Source: Bacteroidota bacterium
GTDB taxonomy: Bacteria; Bacteroidota; Bacteroidia; AKYH767-A; JAHEYN01
Assembly (NCBI GenBank): GCA_023251555.1
Contig: JAHEYN010000005.1
Span: 56,828 to 120,827, forward strand
Length of the DNA: 64,000 bases
Reading direction: 5' to 3'
Under the pieces are notes generated by a model, which had not been told where the DNA came from, did no database searches, and saw only the letters and a program-made list of their open reading frames with translations. Within the stretch, counting starts at the first letter, position 1. Every line of letters begins with the position of its first letter. The translations under genes were made by a program, and so were the position numbers. Positions 42,530-50,066 of this stretch are shown one piece after another.

Positions 42530-43593
42530 AAATCCGAAACGTTGGCTGAAAGCGAAAACTGACTGGCAGTTCCGGCTGCATTATAGATGCCCATGGCATA
42601 GCTCAGCTGGAACCTGAATACCTTCAGCCCTATACCCCATGAGAGACCCGCCATTCCCATCTTTGACCGGTAGCCCATTTCTTTTCTGCGCTGGTAATTG
42701 TATCCCGCCCTGAGTGAGAGATTTGGAGAAGGCATGAGTTCCATTCCGGCCACCAGATGCCGCATGGTCTTCTCCATAAAGCCATATGTTTTTATTGACG
42801 ACTCTCCGGTAAGGGGGTCAACGTTAACATTGCCCGGGTCGGAATAGGTCAGGTCGAACTTTTCAAGATGGCGGGCCGTGAGGTATAACGCAATGGGTGC
42901 CCTTTTCAGGCGCTGGGAAACACCTGCCTGGATTTCAAAAGGCAATGGCTCCCTGTCTCCGCTGCGGTACGGACGCAATTCCTTTCCCATATTCCTCATC
43001 AGCATGGAAGCCCTGAATCCGGAAGGGTTTTGATAGGTGGCCGCGATATCCCCCGCCAGGCCCACAGAGTAATATTCAGCCATGGATGAATAAATGGTTT
43101 TCAGGCTGACTCCTACGGAAATGCTGGTATCAATCCTGTCATTAATCCGCAGCCAGGGGATATTCGCAAGAGTGTTGGCCCAGCCAAGATAAAGCGCGTA
43201 ATCCCCTGCCGAAAAAGTGTTGCCGCTGAGTTCCCCGTTTTCAGAAGCCTCCGGGAAATTCCCGTAATACGCAAACTGCATCCCTGCAGCATAAGTGCCG
43301 GCATTCCCGCAATGCCGCACATAGGCAGCATGTCCGTACTTCACAGATGCCAGGTAACGCACCATGCTGAGGGCAGCCTGGTTATCCATGCTGCTGTCGG
43401 GAACAGAGGGGTTCTGAAAAAAGAGATTGGCATCATTGCCCCTTGCTGCCGCCTGTACTCCGCCCATAGCACCCGTGGATGCGGAGGGAATAAGGTTTAA
43501 AAAGTCATAAGTGCTGCTGCCTCCGGGCTGGGCATAAGCTGTGCAGCAAAGCAACATTATGAACACCGGGATTGGATATCGTTTCTGATTCAT
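42505..43593 (-). CDS. porQ: type IX secretion system protein PorQ
   Basis: About 362 residues from the ATG at 43593, which starts the signal peptide MNQKRYPIPVFIMLLCCTAY; the frame is open upstream to 43692. Characteristic features: TYDFLNLIPSASTGAMGGVQ, LFFQNPS (the 'N-P' of the PorQ/PorV-like barrels) and alternating strands to the end. PorQ is an outer-membrane protein of the attachment complex that, with PorU, PorV and PorZ, removes the sorting domain of T9SS cargo. This ties directly to the five T9SS cargo genes of the window. The neighbour cmk is a frequent porQ companion in the phylum. Confidence 0.9.
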   Translation of the reverse strand: MNQKRYPIPVFIMLLCCTAYAQPGGSSTYDFLNLIPSASTGAMGGVQAAARGNDANLFFQNPSVPDSSMDNQAALSMVRYLASVKYGHAAYVRHCGNAGTYAAGMQFAYYGNFPEASENGELSGNTFSAGDYALYLGWANTLANIPWLRINDRIDTSISVGVSLKTIYSSMAEYYSVGLAGDIAATYQNPSGFRASMLMRNMGKELRPYRSGDREPLPFEIQAGVSQRLKRAPIALYLTARHLEKFDLTYSDPGNVNVDPLTGESSIKTYGFMEKTMRHLVAGMELMPSPNLSLRAGYNYQRRKEMGYRSKMGMAGLSWGIGLKVFRFQLSYAMGIYNAAGTASQFSLSANVSDFCIRKTSK

Positions 43594-43699
43594 TATCTGC
43601 AACACAAAATAAATAAACTTTGACACATGAGAACGCTGTTGTCCCTGATTTATTTCCCGCATAATCCTGAGGCACCAGCTATCCATTTTCACAGCGTAT

Positions 43700-43734
43700 C
43701 AAAAAAAATCCCCGCCGGTATAAGCCGGCAGGGA
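43700..43734 (-). terminator. intrinsic terminator of rnpB
   Basis: Read on the minus strand: CCCTGCCGGC, loop TTATA, CCGGCGGGG, then A and eight T. A strong hairpin with a T tract just after the RNase P RNA. Confidence 0.9.
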
Positions 43735-43741
43735 TTAATGT

Positions 43742-44098
43742 TGCAAACCTGTAAGCCGGGTTCTGTCGGGTTCTATCATTTATCTGGGGCAGCACTCACA
43801 TGCTGCCTCTTTCAGCCTACCCTCCGGAATCGGGCGAGCAGCCCTTATTCTCCGGTATATTTGGCCTTTCAACCCATAAGGTTTACCCCTGCCGCATGTT
43901 GCCACGCGGCACTGTGAGCTCTTACCTCACATTTTCACCCTTATCCCGGCAAAACCGGGACGGTAATTTTCTGTGGCACTGTCTGTTTCCCCCCATTTTC
44001 ACGCGGAGAACCTTCCCGTTAGGAAGTATGGTGCTCTCTGTTGCCCGGACTTTCCTCTTCTCCTGGGTTACCCCCGGAAAAGCGATAGAACAGTTTGC
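43742..44098 (-). ncRNA. rnpB: RNase P RNA
   Basis: Catalytic RNA maturing tRNA 5' ends. The minus strand contains the conserved 5' block GAGGAAAGTCCGGGC, the central helices with GAAAGGGTGAAA-like segments, and the 3' block GACAGAACCCGGCTTA, together diagnostic of bacterial type A RNase P RNA. The ends GCAAAC and GTTTGC pair as helix P1. Size about 357 nt. A TATCTTTG promoter element lies directly upstream and an intrinsic terminator directly downstream, so the gene has its own transcript. Confidence 0.95.
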
Positions 44099-44102
44099 GG
44101 CA

Positions 44103-44110
44103 CAAAGATA
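44103..44110 (-). promoter_or_regulatory. -7 element of rnpB
   Basis: Minus-strand TATCTTTG, an exact TAnnTTTG match, about 5 nt from the predicted rnpB 5' end. It lies just beyond the stop codon of the Smr gene. Confidence 0.6.
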
Positions 44111-44116
44111 TGAAAG

Positions 44117-44683
44117 TCAGAGGTTGTTACCCAGAAGCACTTCTGTTGCGCCCGATCCAAATCTGGCAGGATTGGCATCCCTGAATAAAATCCCGGGATA
44201 GTCTTTCAGCCTTTTGCGTATCTCGCTTTTCAGCCTGCCATTTCCAACTCCATGAATGAAAACAACACTGCCGAATCTTTCCAAAAAAGCCCTGTTCATC
44301 ATTTTCTCAAAATGAGAAAGCTGGATATCAATTATCACGGCATTGGAAAGACCTGAAAAATCATCAAGAAGTTCTTCAATATGCAGGTCCACTTCCATTG
44401 AGGCAGCAGAAACCCGGGGAGCATTATGAACAGTTTTTCCGCGGGACGCAGTCTTAAAGTTTTCCCGGCGCAGCTTTTCTGCCTGCACAGACACATCTTC
44501 TTCAGCGGAGACTGATGTAACTGCCCGGTTTCCCGGAACAAGGATAATATCTCCGGCAGATACCATTACTTCTACGCCTTCATCAAGACGGATGAGAATA
44601 CTCTCTCTCCCCTGAACAGACACCACAATTCCTCCGCCTTTTTCATCCAGAAAAGCCACCCTGTCTCCTTTCCTGAAACTCAT
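44117..44683 (-). CDS. short Smr-domain protein (DUF2027-like N-terminus)
   Basis: 188 residues. An N-terminal beta-rich domain (FRKGDRVAFLDEKGGGIVVS) resembles the Bacteroidota DUF2027 region. A central segment (VDLHIEELL) and a C-terminal Smr domain with VFIHGVGNGRLKSEIRKRL follow, containing the HGxGxG catalytic loop of Smr endonucleases. It has no MutS ATPase. The stop-to-start spacing from the DUF2279 gene is 3 bases. Smr domains act on RNA or DNA; the target here is unknown. Confidence 0.88.
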   Translation of the reverse strand: MSFRKGDRVAFLDEKGGGIVVSVQGRESILIRLDEGVEVMVSAGDIILVPGNRAVTSVSAEEDVSVQAEKLRRENFKTASRGKTVHNAPRVSAASMEVDLHIEELLDDFSGLSNAVIIDIQLSHFEKMMNRAFLERFGSVVFIHGVGNGRLKSEIRKRLKDYPGILFRDANPARFGSGATEVLLGNNL

Positions 44684-44686
44684 GGC

Positions 44687-45733
44687 TTAAAAATACAGTG
44701 GGTGAAAAATGAGATTTCCTTTGCGGCCTATCTCGAGGGCAGGAGCGGGAATTTTTATAAATCCTACAGACCTTAGCACTGTGTTCAGGAAGTAGCTTTT
44801 ACTTTTGATCCGGCTCAGGTCTATATCAAGAGAAATATAATACTGGCGGTAACGGGGGACGGAAGAGTAGTCGAGCGTGACTTTTCCGTTTTCTCTTATT
44901 AAATTATCTCTTCCCCCGATCAGCCCTTCTGCTCCGTACCCTACGGCAATATTCAGCCACTTTGGAAAGCGGGAAGTGCTTCCCGTAAATGAGGCTATGT
45001 TTGCGGATAACCAGTACGTCTGCCCGTTATAATCTTTCAGTAATTTTTCCCAGAGGGAACTTCCAAGCATGGAGGGGCGATAGGAAGCGTAAGGAGAGTT
45101 GTGGTATGAGAATTTCAGCCTGACTTTCTGTTGTTCCCAGCAAAGCTCCTGGGCAATGAGCATGGCAGATCCGGTGGTATTGGCAATAACATCCCCGGAA
45201 GAGAAGCCCCATCCCGGGGAAAAGCCGTCGAGTATCTCTATGCTGAGGGGATATGCAAAACCAATCAGTCCTCCGTACCAAACAGCTTTCCGGTGCTCCA
45301 TCCCTGTCCACTTAAAAACATACAGCATCCATTCACTTCCCTGGAAAGTGTTGATGGCATGCCCGACCTTGTCCATCTGGAACCATTCAGGGTTATCATT
45401 GAAAAAATGAAATTCGTGAAGAGGGTAATCACTGTACCAAAGTTCATAAAGCCCTGACATAAGACCAACGTAGGAAACCGCGGTAGTACCCAAAACTATA
45501 TTTTTTCTTTTACTGATGTATGTTTTTGACGGGACAAGAAAAGCAAGGCTGGTATCATGCGGGCCGGATTTATGCTGAAGCATATCCCGGGTGATGGCGG
45601 ATGGAATGGGTAAAGGCACAAAGTGCTTCACATCACTTGTATCAGCTTCCCGGGCAGATGCTGCAAAACAAAAGATGACCGGAAAAAGCAAGAAAAGAAA
45701 GCGGGGCACCGGCAACGGGATTCCTCCTGGCAT
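44687..45733 (-). CDS. DUF2279 exported protein
   Basis: 348 residues. Signal peptide-like start (RFLFLLFPVIFCFAASA). The core contains MDKVGHAINTFQG (the 'DK-GH' motif of DUF2279/YfiM-type proteins), WYGGLIGFAYPLSIEILDGF and SSGDVIANTTGSA, a conserved 'D-GD--AN--G' pattern. The C-terminal half looks like beta strands ending in aromatic residues (LIFHPLYF), so an outer-membrane location is possible. It starts four bases after the phosphohexomutase stop in a minus-strand operon. Function unknown. Confidence 0.85.
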   Translation of the reverse strand: MPGGIPLPVPRFLFLLFPVIFCFAASAREADTSDVKHFVPLPIPSAITRDMLQHKSGPHDTSLAFLVPSKTYISKRKNIVLGTTAVSYVGLMSGLYELWYSDYPLHEFHFFNDNPEWFQMDKVGHAINTFQGSEWMLYVFKWTGMEHRKAVWYGGLIGFAYPLSIEILDGFSPGWGFSSGDVIANTTGSAMLIAQELCWEQQKVRLKFSYHNSPYASYRPSMLGSSLWEKLLKDYNGQTYWLSANIASFTGSTSRFPKWLNIAVGYGAEGLIGGRDNLIRENGKVTLDYSSVPRYRQYYISLDIDLSRIKSKSYFLNTVLRSVGFIKIPAPALEIGRKGNLIFHPLYF

Positions 45734-45736
45734 AAC

Positions 45737-47143
45737 CTACCCGAGCAATGTTTTTTTCCCCTCGCTGAGGATATCAAATGCAGCACGGCTGGAAGATGAC
45801 TCAGCATAGGTACGCAGGACCGGCTCTGTTCCGGAAGCCCGAATCATCATCCAGTCGCCGTTTTCAAAAAAGTACTTGTAGCCATCGAGGTTTTCCGTTT
45901 TTGTCACCCTGTATTTCCCGAATGTCTTGTATTTCTGTTCCATGCATGCTTTAAGAATTTTTTCCTTAAGATCCGGAGAGAGATGAAGGTCGGAGCGCTC
46001 GTAAGCAAAAGTTCCGACTATTTTATATACCTCAGCGATCAAATCCTCAAGGGTTTTGCCGGACTTCGCCATAAACTCAATGAGAGTAAGGCCTATCCAT
46101 ATTCCGTCGCGTTCAGGGATGTGGCCTTTAATGGCAATTCCACCCGACTCCTCTCCCCCGAGAAGCACGTCTTCGTTCAGCATAATTTCACATATATACT
46201 TAAACCCGATCTTCACAACCTCTACCGGAAGCTTATAATGCATGCAGAGCTTTTCTACCCTGGGGCTTACGGAGAATGCCACACAGACTTTCCCTTTTTG
46301 TTTTTTATACAGGCAGAGGTAATGAATGAGGAGAAGTATGATATGATGGGAGTCCACAAAATTCCCTTTGCCGTCATATAAGCCGATCCTGTCTGCATCA
46401 CCGTCGGTAGCAAAGCCGCAGGCAACAGATCCGGACTTTTTAATAAGTTCCGAAAACTCAAGCAGGTTTTTATGAATCGGCTCCGGAGCCTGCCCCATAA
46501 ATGAGGGATTGAATTCAGCGTGAAGAAAAGTTATTGACGGGAACAGCTTCCGCATCACATTCTGCCCTGCCCCGAACATAGCGTCATAGGCCAGCCTGAT
46601 GCCGGATTTGTTTATTGCGTCAAGGTCAAAGCTGGATTTTATATGGTCACAGTAAACTGTTTCGAGGTCAACCACTTCAAGAAGCCCCTTCTTTGTCATT
46701 TCTTCGAGGTTAACGGTTTCGTTTTCAACACCGGAAACAGGGGGAATCAGCGCCTCGATCTCCGCCACCATATCAGGGAGAAGGGGGCCCCCATAGCCAC
46801 CCTTCAGTTTGAAACCGTTATATGACGGAGGGTTATGGCTGGCAGTAATCACGATTCCGGCAGTTGCCTTAAGCCGCATTACGCCAAGCGATACCATAGG
46901 GGTGGAAACAAAAGAAGGCGCAATGTATGTTTTGACACCGTGTCGGCACAGCACTTTTGCAGCAGCTTCGGAAAAAAGCTGTCCGCCAAAACGACAGTCG
47001 TATCCAACAACCACAGATGGCTTTGCATCTATTTCCGACAACCATTTTGCAGTAGCCTCAGCGACTCTTTCAACATTGGCAACAGTAAAGTCCTGTGCGA
47101 TGATAGCGCGCCAGCCGTCGGTTCCAAACTTTATATCAGACAT
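45737..47143 (-). CDS. phosphoglucomutase/phosphomannomutase family protein
   Basis: 468-residue alpha-D-phosphohexomutase with all four domains. The active-site phosphoserine loop is TASHNPPSYNG (Ser102), the metal-binding loop ATDGDADRIG, the sugar-binding loop GGEESGG and the C-terminal phosphate-binding RASGTEPVLRTYAES. It interconverts 1- and 6-phosphates of glucose, mannose or glucosamine; the exact substrate cannot be told from sequence. It sits between an unknown exported protein and DUF2279 in an envelope-themed operon. Confidence 0.93.
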   Translation of the reverse strand: MSDIKFGTDGWRAIIAQDFTVANVERVAEATAKWLSEIDAKPSVVVGYDCRFGGQLFSEAAAKVLCRHGVKTYIAPSFVSTPMVSLGVMRLKATAGIVITASHNPPSYNGFKLKGGYGGPLLPDMVAEIEALIPPVSGVENETVNLEEMTKKGLLEVVDLETVYCDHIKSSFDLDAINKSGIRLAYDAMFGAGQNVMRKLFPSITFLHAEFNPSFMGQAPEPIHKNLLEFSELIKKSGSVACGFATDGDADRIGLYDGKGNFVDSHHIILLLIHYLCLYKKQKGKVCVAFSVSPRVEKLCMHYKLPVEVVKIGFKYICEIMLNEDVLLGGEESGGIAIKGHIPERDGIWIGLTLIEFMAKSGKTLEDLIAEVYKIVGTFAYERSDLHLSPDLKEKILKACMEQKYKTFGKYRVTKTENLDGYKYFFENGDWMMIRASGTEPVLRTYAESSSSRAAFDILSEGKKTLLG

Positions 47144-47163
47144 ATCAGAGGATTGATGAGGTT

Positions 47164-48273
47164 TCAGTTTTCTTTTACTCCAAGGTATGGCCAGGAAGAT
47201 GTTTCGAGCAGGGCTTTGCGATAAGACTCGGAATACCTGGGTTCGATTTCAGTATTATTAATCCTGCTGATGACGTAAAACGTACTATTCTCCTTCAGAA
47301 AATCTTCAAGGCTCTTAAAGCCAACAAATACATCCCATTTTCTCATGTCCTCCATAGATAACGGATTAAGCGGGACACCCGAAACAAAGATTGTTACTGA
47401 CAATGGCGTTACAATGATCCTGCCATTCAGCTTTACCCACAGCGAAGAAACCTGCACCCGCGTGACAGGGGGGGCATCCCTCCTGAAATGACTGACAAAA
47501 CGGTCGCCGCCGGCGTTTAACAACTCTTCCATATTGGCAGAAAAAAAAGAAGTCAGAGATTCAAACAGACCCCTGCTGTTCTCTACGGACTGGCCTGTAA
47601 ACGAAGTAGTGTTTTCGATGGTATAGATAATGTATTTGTCGGGCGTAACAGGAGGCACCCCGGTAATAAACTGCCGCCCTGAAAAGGTTTCGTCCTTCAG
47701 CATCATGGATTTTTTAGCATCCCTGATCCGTTCATTTCCGAACTGTATCAGGTCATAATAAAACTTCCTGTATCCAAGGCGCTGTGAAAAAGTTGTGCTG
47801 TAGCTTCCGTCGGCACCGGCAGGAATCATTGAAGTTCTGAACATTTCTTCCACATCGGCATAGTCAATATAGCCGTATGAAACAGGTTCGTGCTTTTCGC
47901 TTTCGTTGACAAAGGAGAATCCGACTGTCTTTGTGCGGAGTTCTTTCTTTGAGATCATCCAGATCTCATAAATGAAAAACCTGAACGTTTCACCGAATTT
48001 AGTATTTGACGATTTCTCAATGTTGGAAAGTGTTTCCGGAGTAATTTCAATTTCTTTTTTGGGAGAATCCCATAGTTTCAGATTAGAGCCCATAACCTGC
48101 CGGTAAACAAAGGCGGGCAGGCAGTCGGCTATATTAGTGCCAAAAGAATCCGGCTGCAGCGCTTTATCCACCTGCATTATCACCTTTGTTTCTTCTGCAT
48201 AGGATCCGGCGGCAAGTGCCAGGAAAACAGCCGGGCTGATAAATCTTCTTATTATTACCTGCAGGATTTTCAT
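47164..48273 (-). CDS. exported protein of unknown function in the mltG operon
   Basis: 369 residues with an N-terminal signal peptide (VIIRRFISPAVFLALAAGSYA). No transmembrane helix otherwise. Features: YGYIDYADVEEMFRTS, YYDLIQFGNERIRDAKKS and FVGFKSLEDFL near the end. I could not place it in a family; the WDS-R/Y...-type pattern and repeated aromatic motifs vaguely recall T9SS periplasmic proteins of the GldN/PorN type, but the match is weak. Its ATG overlaps the mltG stop by one base (TAATG), so it is translated with mltG and may act at the cell wall (inference). Confidence 0.75.
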   Translation of the reverse strand: MKILQVIIRRFISPAVFLALAAGSYAEETKVIMQVDKALQPDSFGTNIADCLPAFVYRQVMGSNLKLWDSPKKEIEITPETLSNIEKSSNTKFGETFRFFIYEIWMISKKELRTKTVGFSFVNESEKHEPVSYGYIDYADVEEMFRTSMIPAGADGSYSTTFSQRLGYRKFYYDLIQFGNERIRDAKKSMMLKDETFSGRQFITGVPPVTPDKYIIYTIENTTSFTGQSVENSRGLFESLTSFFSANMEELLNAGGDRFVSHFRRDAPPVTRVQVSSLWVKLNGRIIVTPLSVTIFVSGVPLNPLSMEDMRKWDVFVGFKSLEDFLKENSTFYVISRINNTEIEPRYSESYRKALLETSSWPYLGVKEN

Positions 48274-49328
48274 TAGTGAATGTTGCGTTTATTCAGTTCA
48301 CGCTGGAACTTCCTTGCGTTTGTCATGTGCTGCCCGTAAGTTTCAGAGAAGCAATGATAACCGGAGAAATCCTCTTTCGCACAAAAATACATATAATTAT
48401 GCCTGGTGTAATCAAGCACGGCATTTACGCTTGAAAGCGAGGGATTGCAAATAGGCCCCGGAGGCAGCCCGTAATATTTGTATGTGTTATAAGGAGACTC
48501 TTTTTCCTTGTGAACATCAAGCACCCTGTGAACAGAAAAATCTCCTAAAGCATAAATAAGGGTAGGGTCAGCCTGAAGTTTCCAGTTTTTCCGGAGCCTG
48601 TTGATATACACTCCGGCTATCATGCTTTTTTCACTATCCTTTGACGTTTCCATTTCAACAATGGAAGCAAGCGTAATAACTTCGGAAGGAGCCAGGCCTG
48701 TTTTCTTTGCTTTGAGCAGGCGTTCTTCTGTCCAGAAGCGGGCATATTCCGCAGCCAGTCTCTTCAAAAACATTTCTGCAGAAGTGTTCCAGTTAAACTC
48801 ATAAGTGTTGGGAATAAAAAGAGCCAGTGCATTTTCCCTGTTTACCCCGAACTTTTTCAGAAGTGTATTACTCCCGAGAGCATCAACAAGCGAGGCTGAA
48901 TCGGCTTCAAGCTGTGAAGCAATCTTTGATACCAGCTGGTCTTTTGTCCTCAGTATGCCGATCACGATCTTCACCGGTACCTGCTTTCCCGAGCGCAGGA
49001 GGGTGAGCAGCTGCTTATTGTTCATCTTTGCGAGGATGCGGTATTTTCCGGGGTGGATATTCTGCCGGTAGTTCATTCTTTCGGCAACCCAGTAAAAAGA
49101 GGCGCGATCGAGCAGCAGGTGTTCTTTCTCAAGGATAGAGACAACATCTTCGAAAGTTGATCCGGTGGGAATATAAATGAAAACTTCCTTTTTTTTCTCG
49201 AGGAAAATATTGGGTTCATACACCATTTTGTAGAAAGAATAAATGGTTATGGCTGCCCCGGCCAGCAGGAGAAAAGAGAACACAATGAGTATCTTCTTCA
49301 AACGGGACGGTCCCCTGTGTTTAGCCAT
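48273..49328 (-). CDS. mltG: endolytic transglycosylase MltG (YceG-like)
   Basis: About 351 residues from the ATG at 49328. A single N-terminal membrane helix (KKILIVFSFLLLAGAAITIY) anchors the enzyme. A LysM-like region precedes the YceG domain, where ITLASIVEMETSK holds the catalytic Glu and NAYINRLRKN-type motifs (AGVYINRLRKNWKLQADPTL) and YNTYKYYGLPPGPICNPS follow. The enzyme cuts nascent glycan strands and sets their length. An upstream in-frame start at 49493 would lack a reason for the long N-terminal extension and is rejected. First gene of a five-gene minus-strand operon. Confidence 0.93.
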   Translation of the reverse strand: MAKHRGPSRLKKILIVFSFLLLAGAAITIYSFYKMVYEPNIFLEKKKEVFIYIPTGSTFEDVVSILEKEHLLLDRASFYWVAERMNYRQNIHPGKYRILAKMNNKQLLTLLRSGKQVPVKIVIGILRTKDQLVSKIASQLEADSASLVDALGSNTLLKKFGVNRENALALFIPNTYEFNWNTSAEMFLKRLAAEYARFWTEERLLKAKKTGLAPSEVITLASIVEMETSKDSEKSMIAGVYINRLRKNWKLQADPTLIYALGDFSVHRVLDVHKEKESPYNTYKYYGLPPGPICNPSLSSVNAVLDYTRHNYMYFCAKEDFSGYHCFSETYGQHMTNARKFQRELNKRNIH

Positions 49329-49493
49329 TCGATATTGTTTCTTTTTGCGAAAATACAATTTCTCCACATAGACAGGAAACCCCGGTGCCGGGCAAATTTG
49401 CAGGGGCGGCACTATGTAAGAATTGAAAACATTTTTGTCCGGCAAAAAAAGTAAACGAATTTTGCACCTTTGTATACAAATCAATAATAACAC

Positions 49494-50066
49494 ATGATGA
49501 CTAAGGAAAATAAAAAAGCGTTGTCAGCAAAACGACGTGAAGAAATCACCGGGGTATTAAAAACCCGTTTTGAGAAAAACATGAACCGTCATAAAGGACT
49601 TGAATGGGCTAAAGTTCAGGCCAGGCTTACGGCCAATCCGGGAAAATTATGGTCGCTCAGTGAGATGGAAATAACGGGAGGCGAGCCGGATGTTGCCGGC
49701 CATGATAAAAAAACCGGTGAATATTTTTTTTATGATTGTTCGGAAGAAAGCCCCAAAGGCCGCAGGAGCCTTTGTTACGACCGTGTAGGGCTGGAGTCAA
49801 GAAAAGAATTTAAACCGGAAAACAATGCCGTTGATATGGCCGCTGCCATGGGCATTGAACTTTTAACGGAAGAACAATACCGGGATTTGCAGAAACTCGG
49901 AACGTTCGACCAGAAAACATCAAGCTGGATTAACACACCTTCCGGGATCAGGAAACTGGGCGGTGCAATCTTTGCCGATTTCCGTTACGGAAATGTTTTT
50001 GTTTATCATAACGGTGCACAGTCCTACTATGGCAGCAGGGGATTCCGCGGATCGCTGAGGGTCTGA
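49494..50066 (+). CDS. DUF4256 protein
   Basis: 190 residues matching the DUF4256 pattern: LKTRFEKNMNRHKGLEWAKV, LWSLSEMEITGGEPDVAG, EYFFYDCSEESPKGRRSLCY, MAAAMGIELLTEEQYRDLQ and IRKLGGAIFADFRYGNVFVY. The gene is soluble, with no signal peptide. The family is widespread and uncharacterised. It is divergent from mltG and ends exactly where the convergent PorE-like gene ends. Start ATG at 49494. Confidence 0.92.
   Translation: MMTKENKKALSAKRREEITGVLKTRFEKNMNRHKGLEWAKVQARLTANPGKLWSLSEMEITGGEPDVAGHDKKTGEYFFYDCSEESPKGRRSLCYDRVGLESRKEFKPENNAVDMAAAMGIELLTEEQYRDLQKLGTFDQKTSSWINTPSGIRKLGGAIFADFRYGNVFVYHNGAQSYYGSRGFRGSLRV

Noticed and set aside
47164-48273. Assignment as GldN/PorN T9SS motor protein
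   Set aside because: Only loose motif resemblance; the neighbourhood is cell-wall, not the gldKLMN set.
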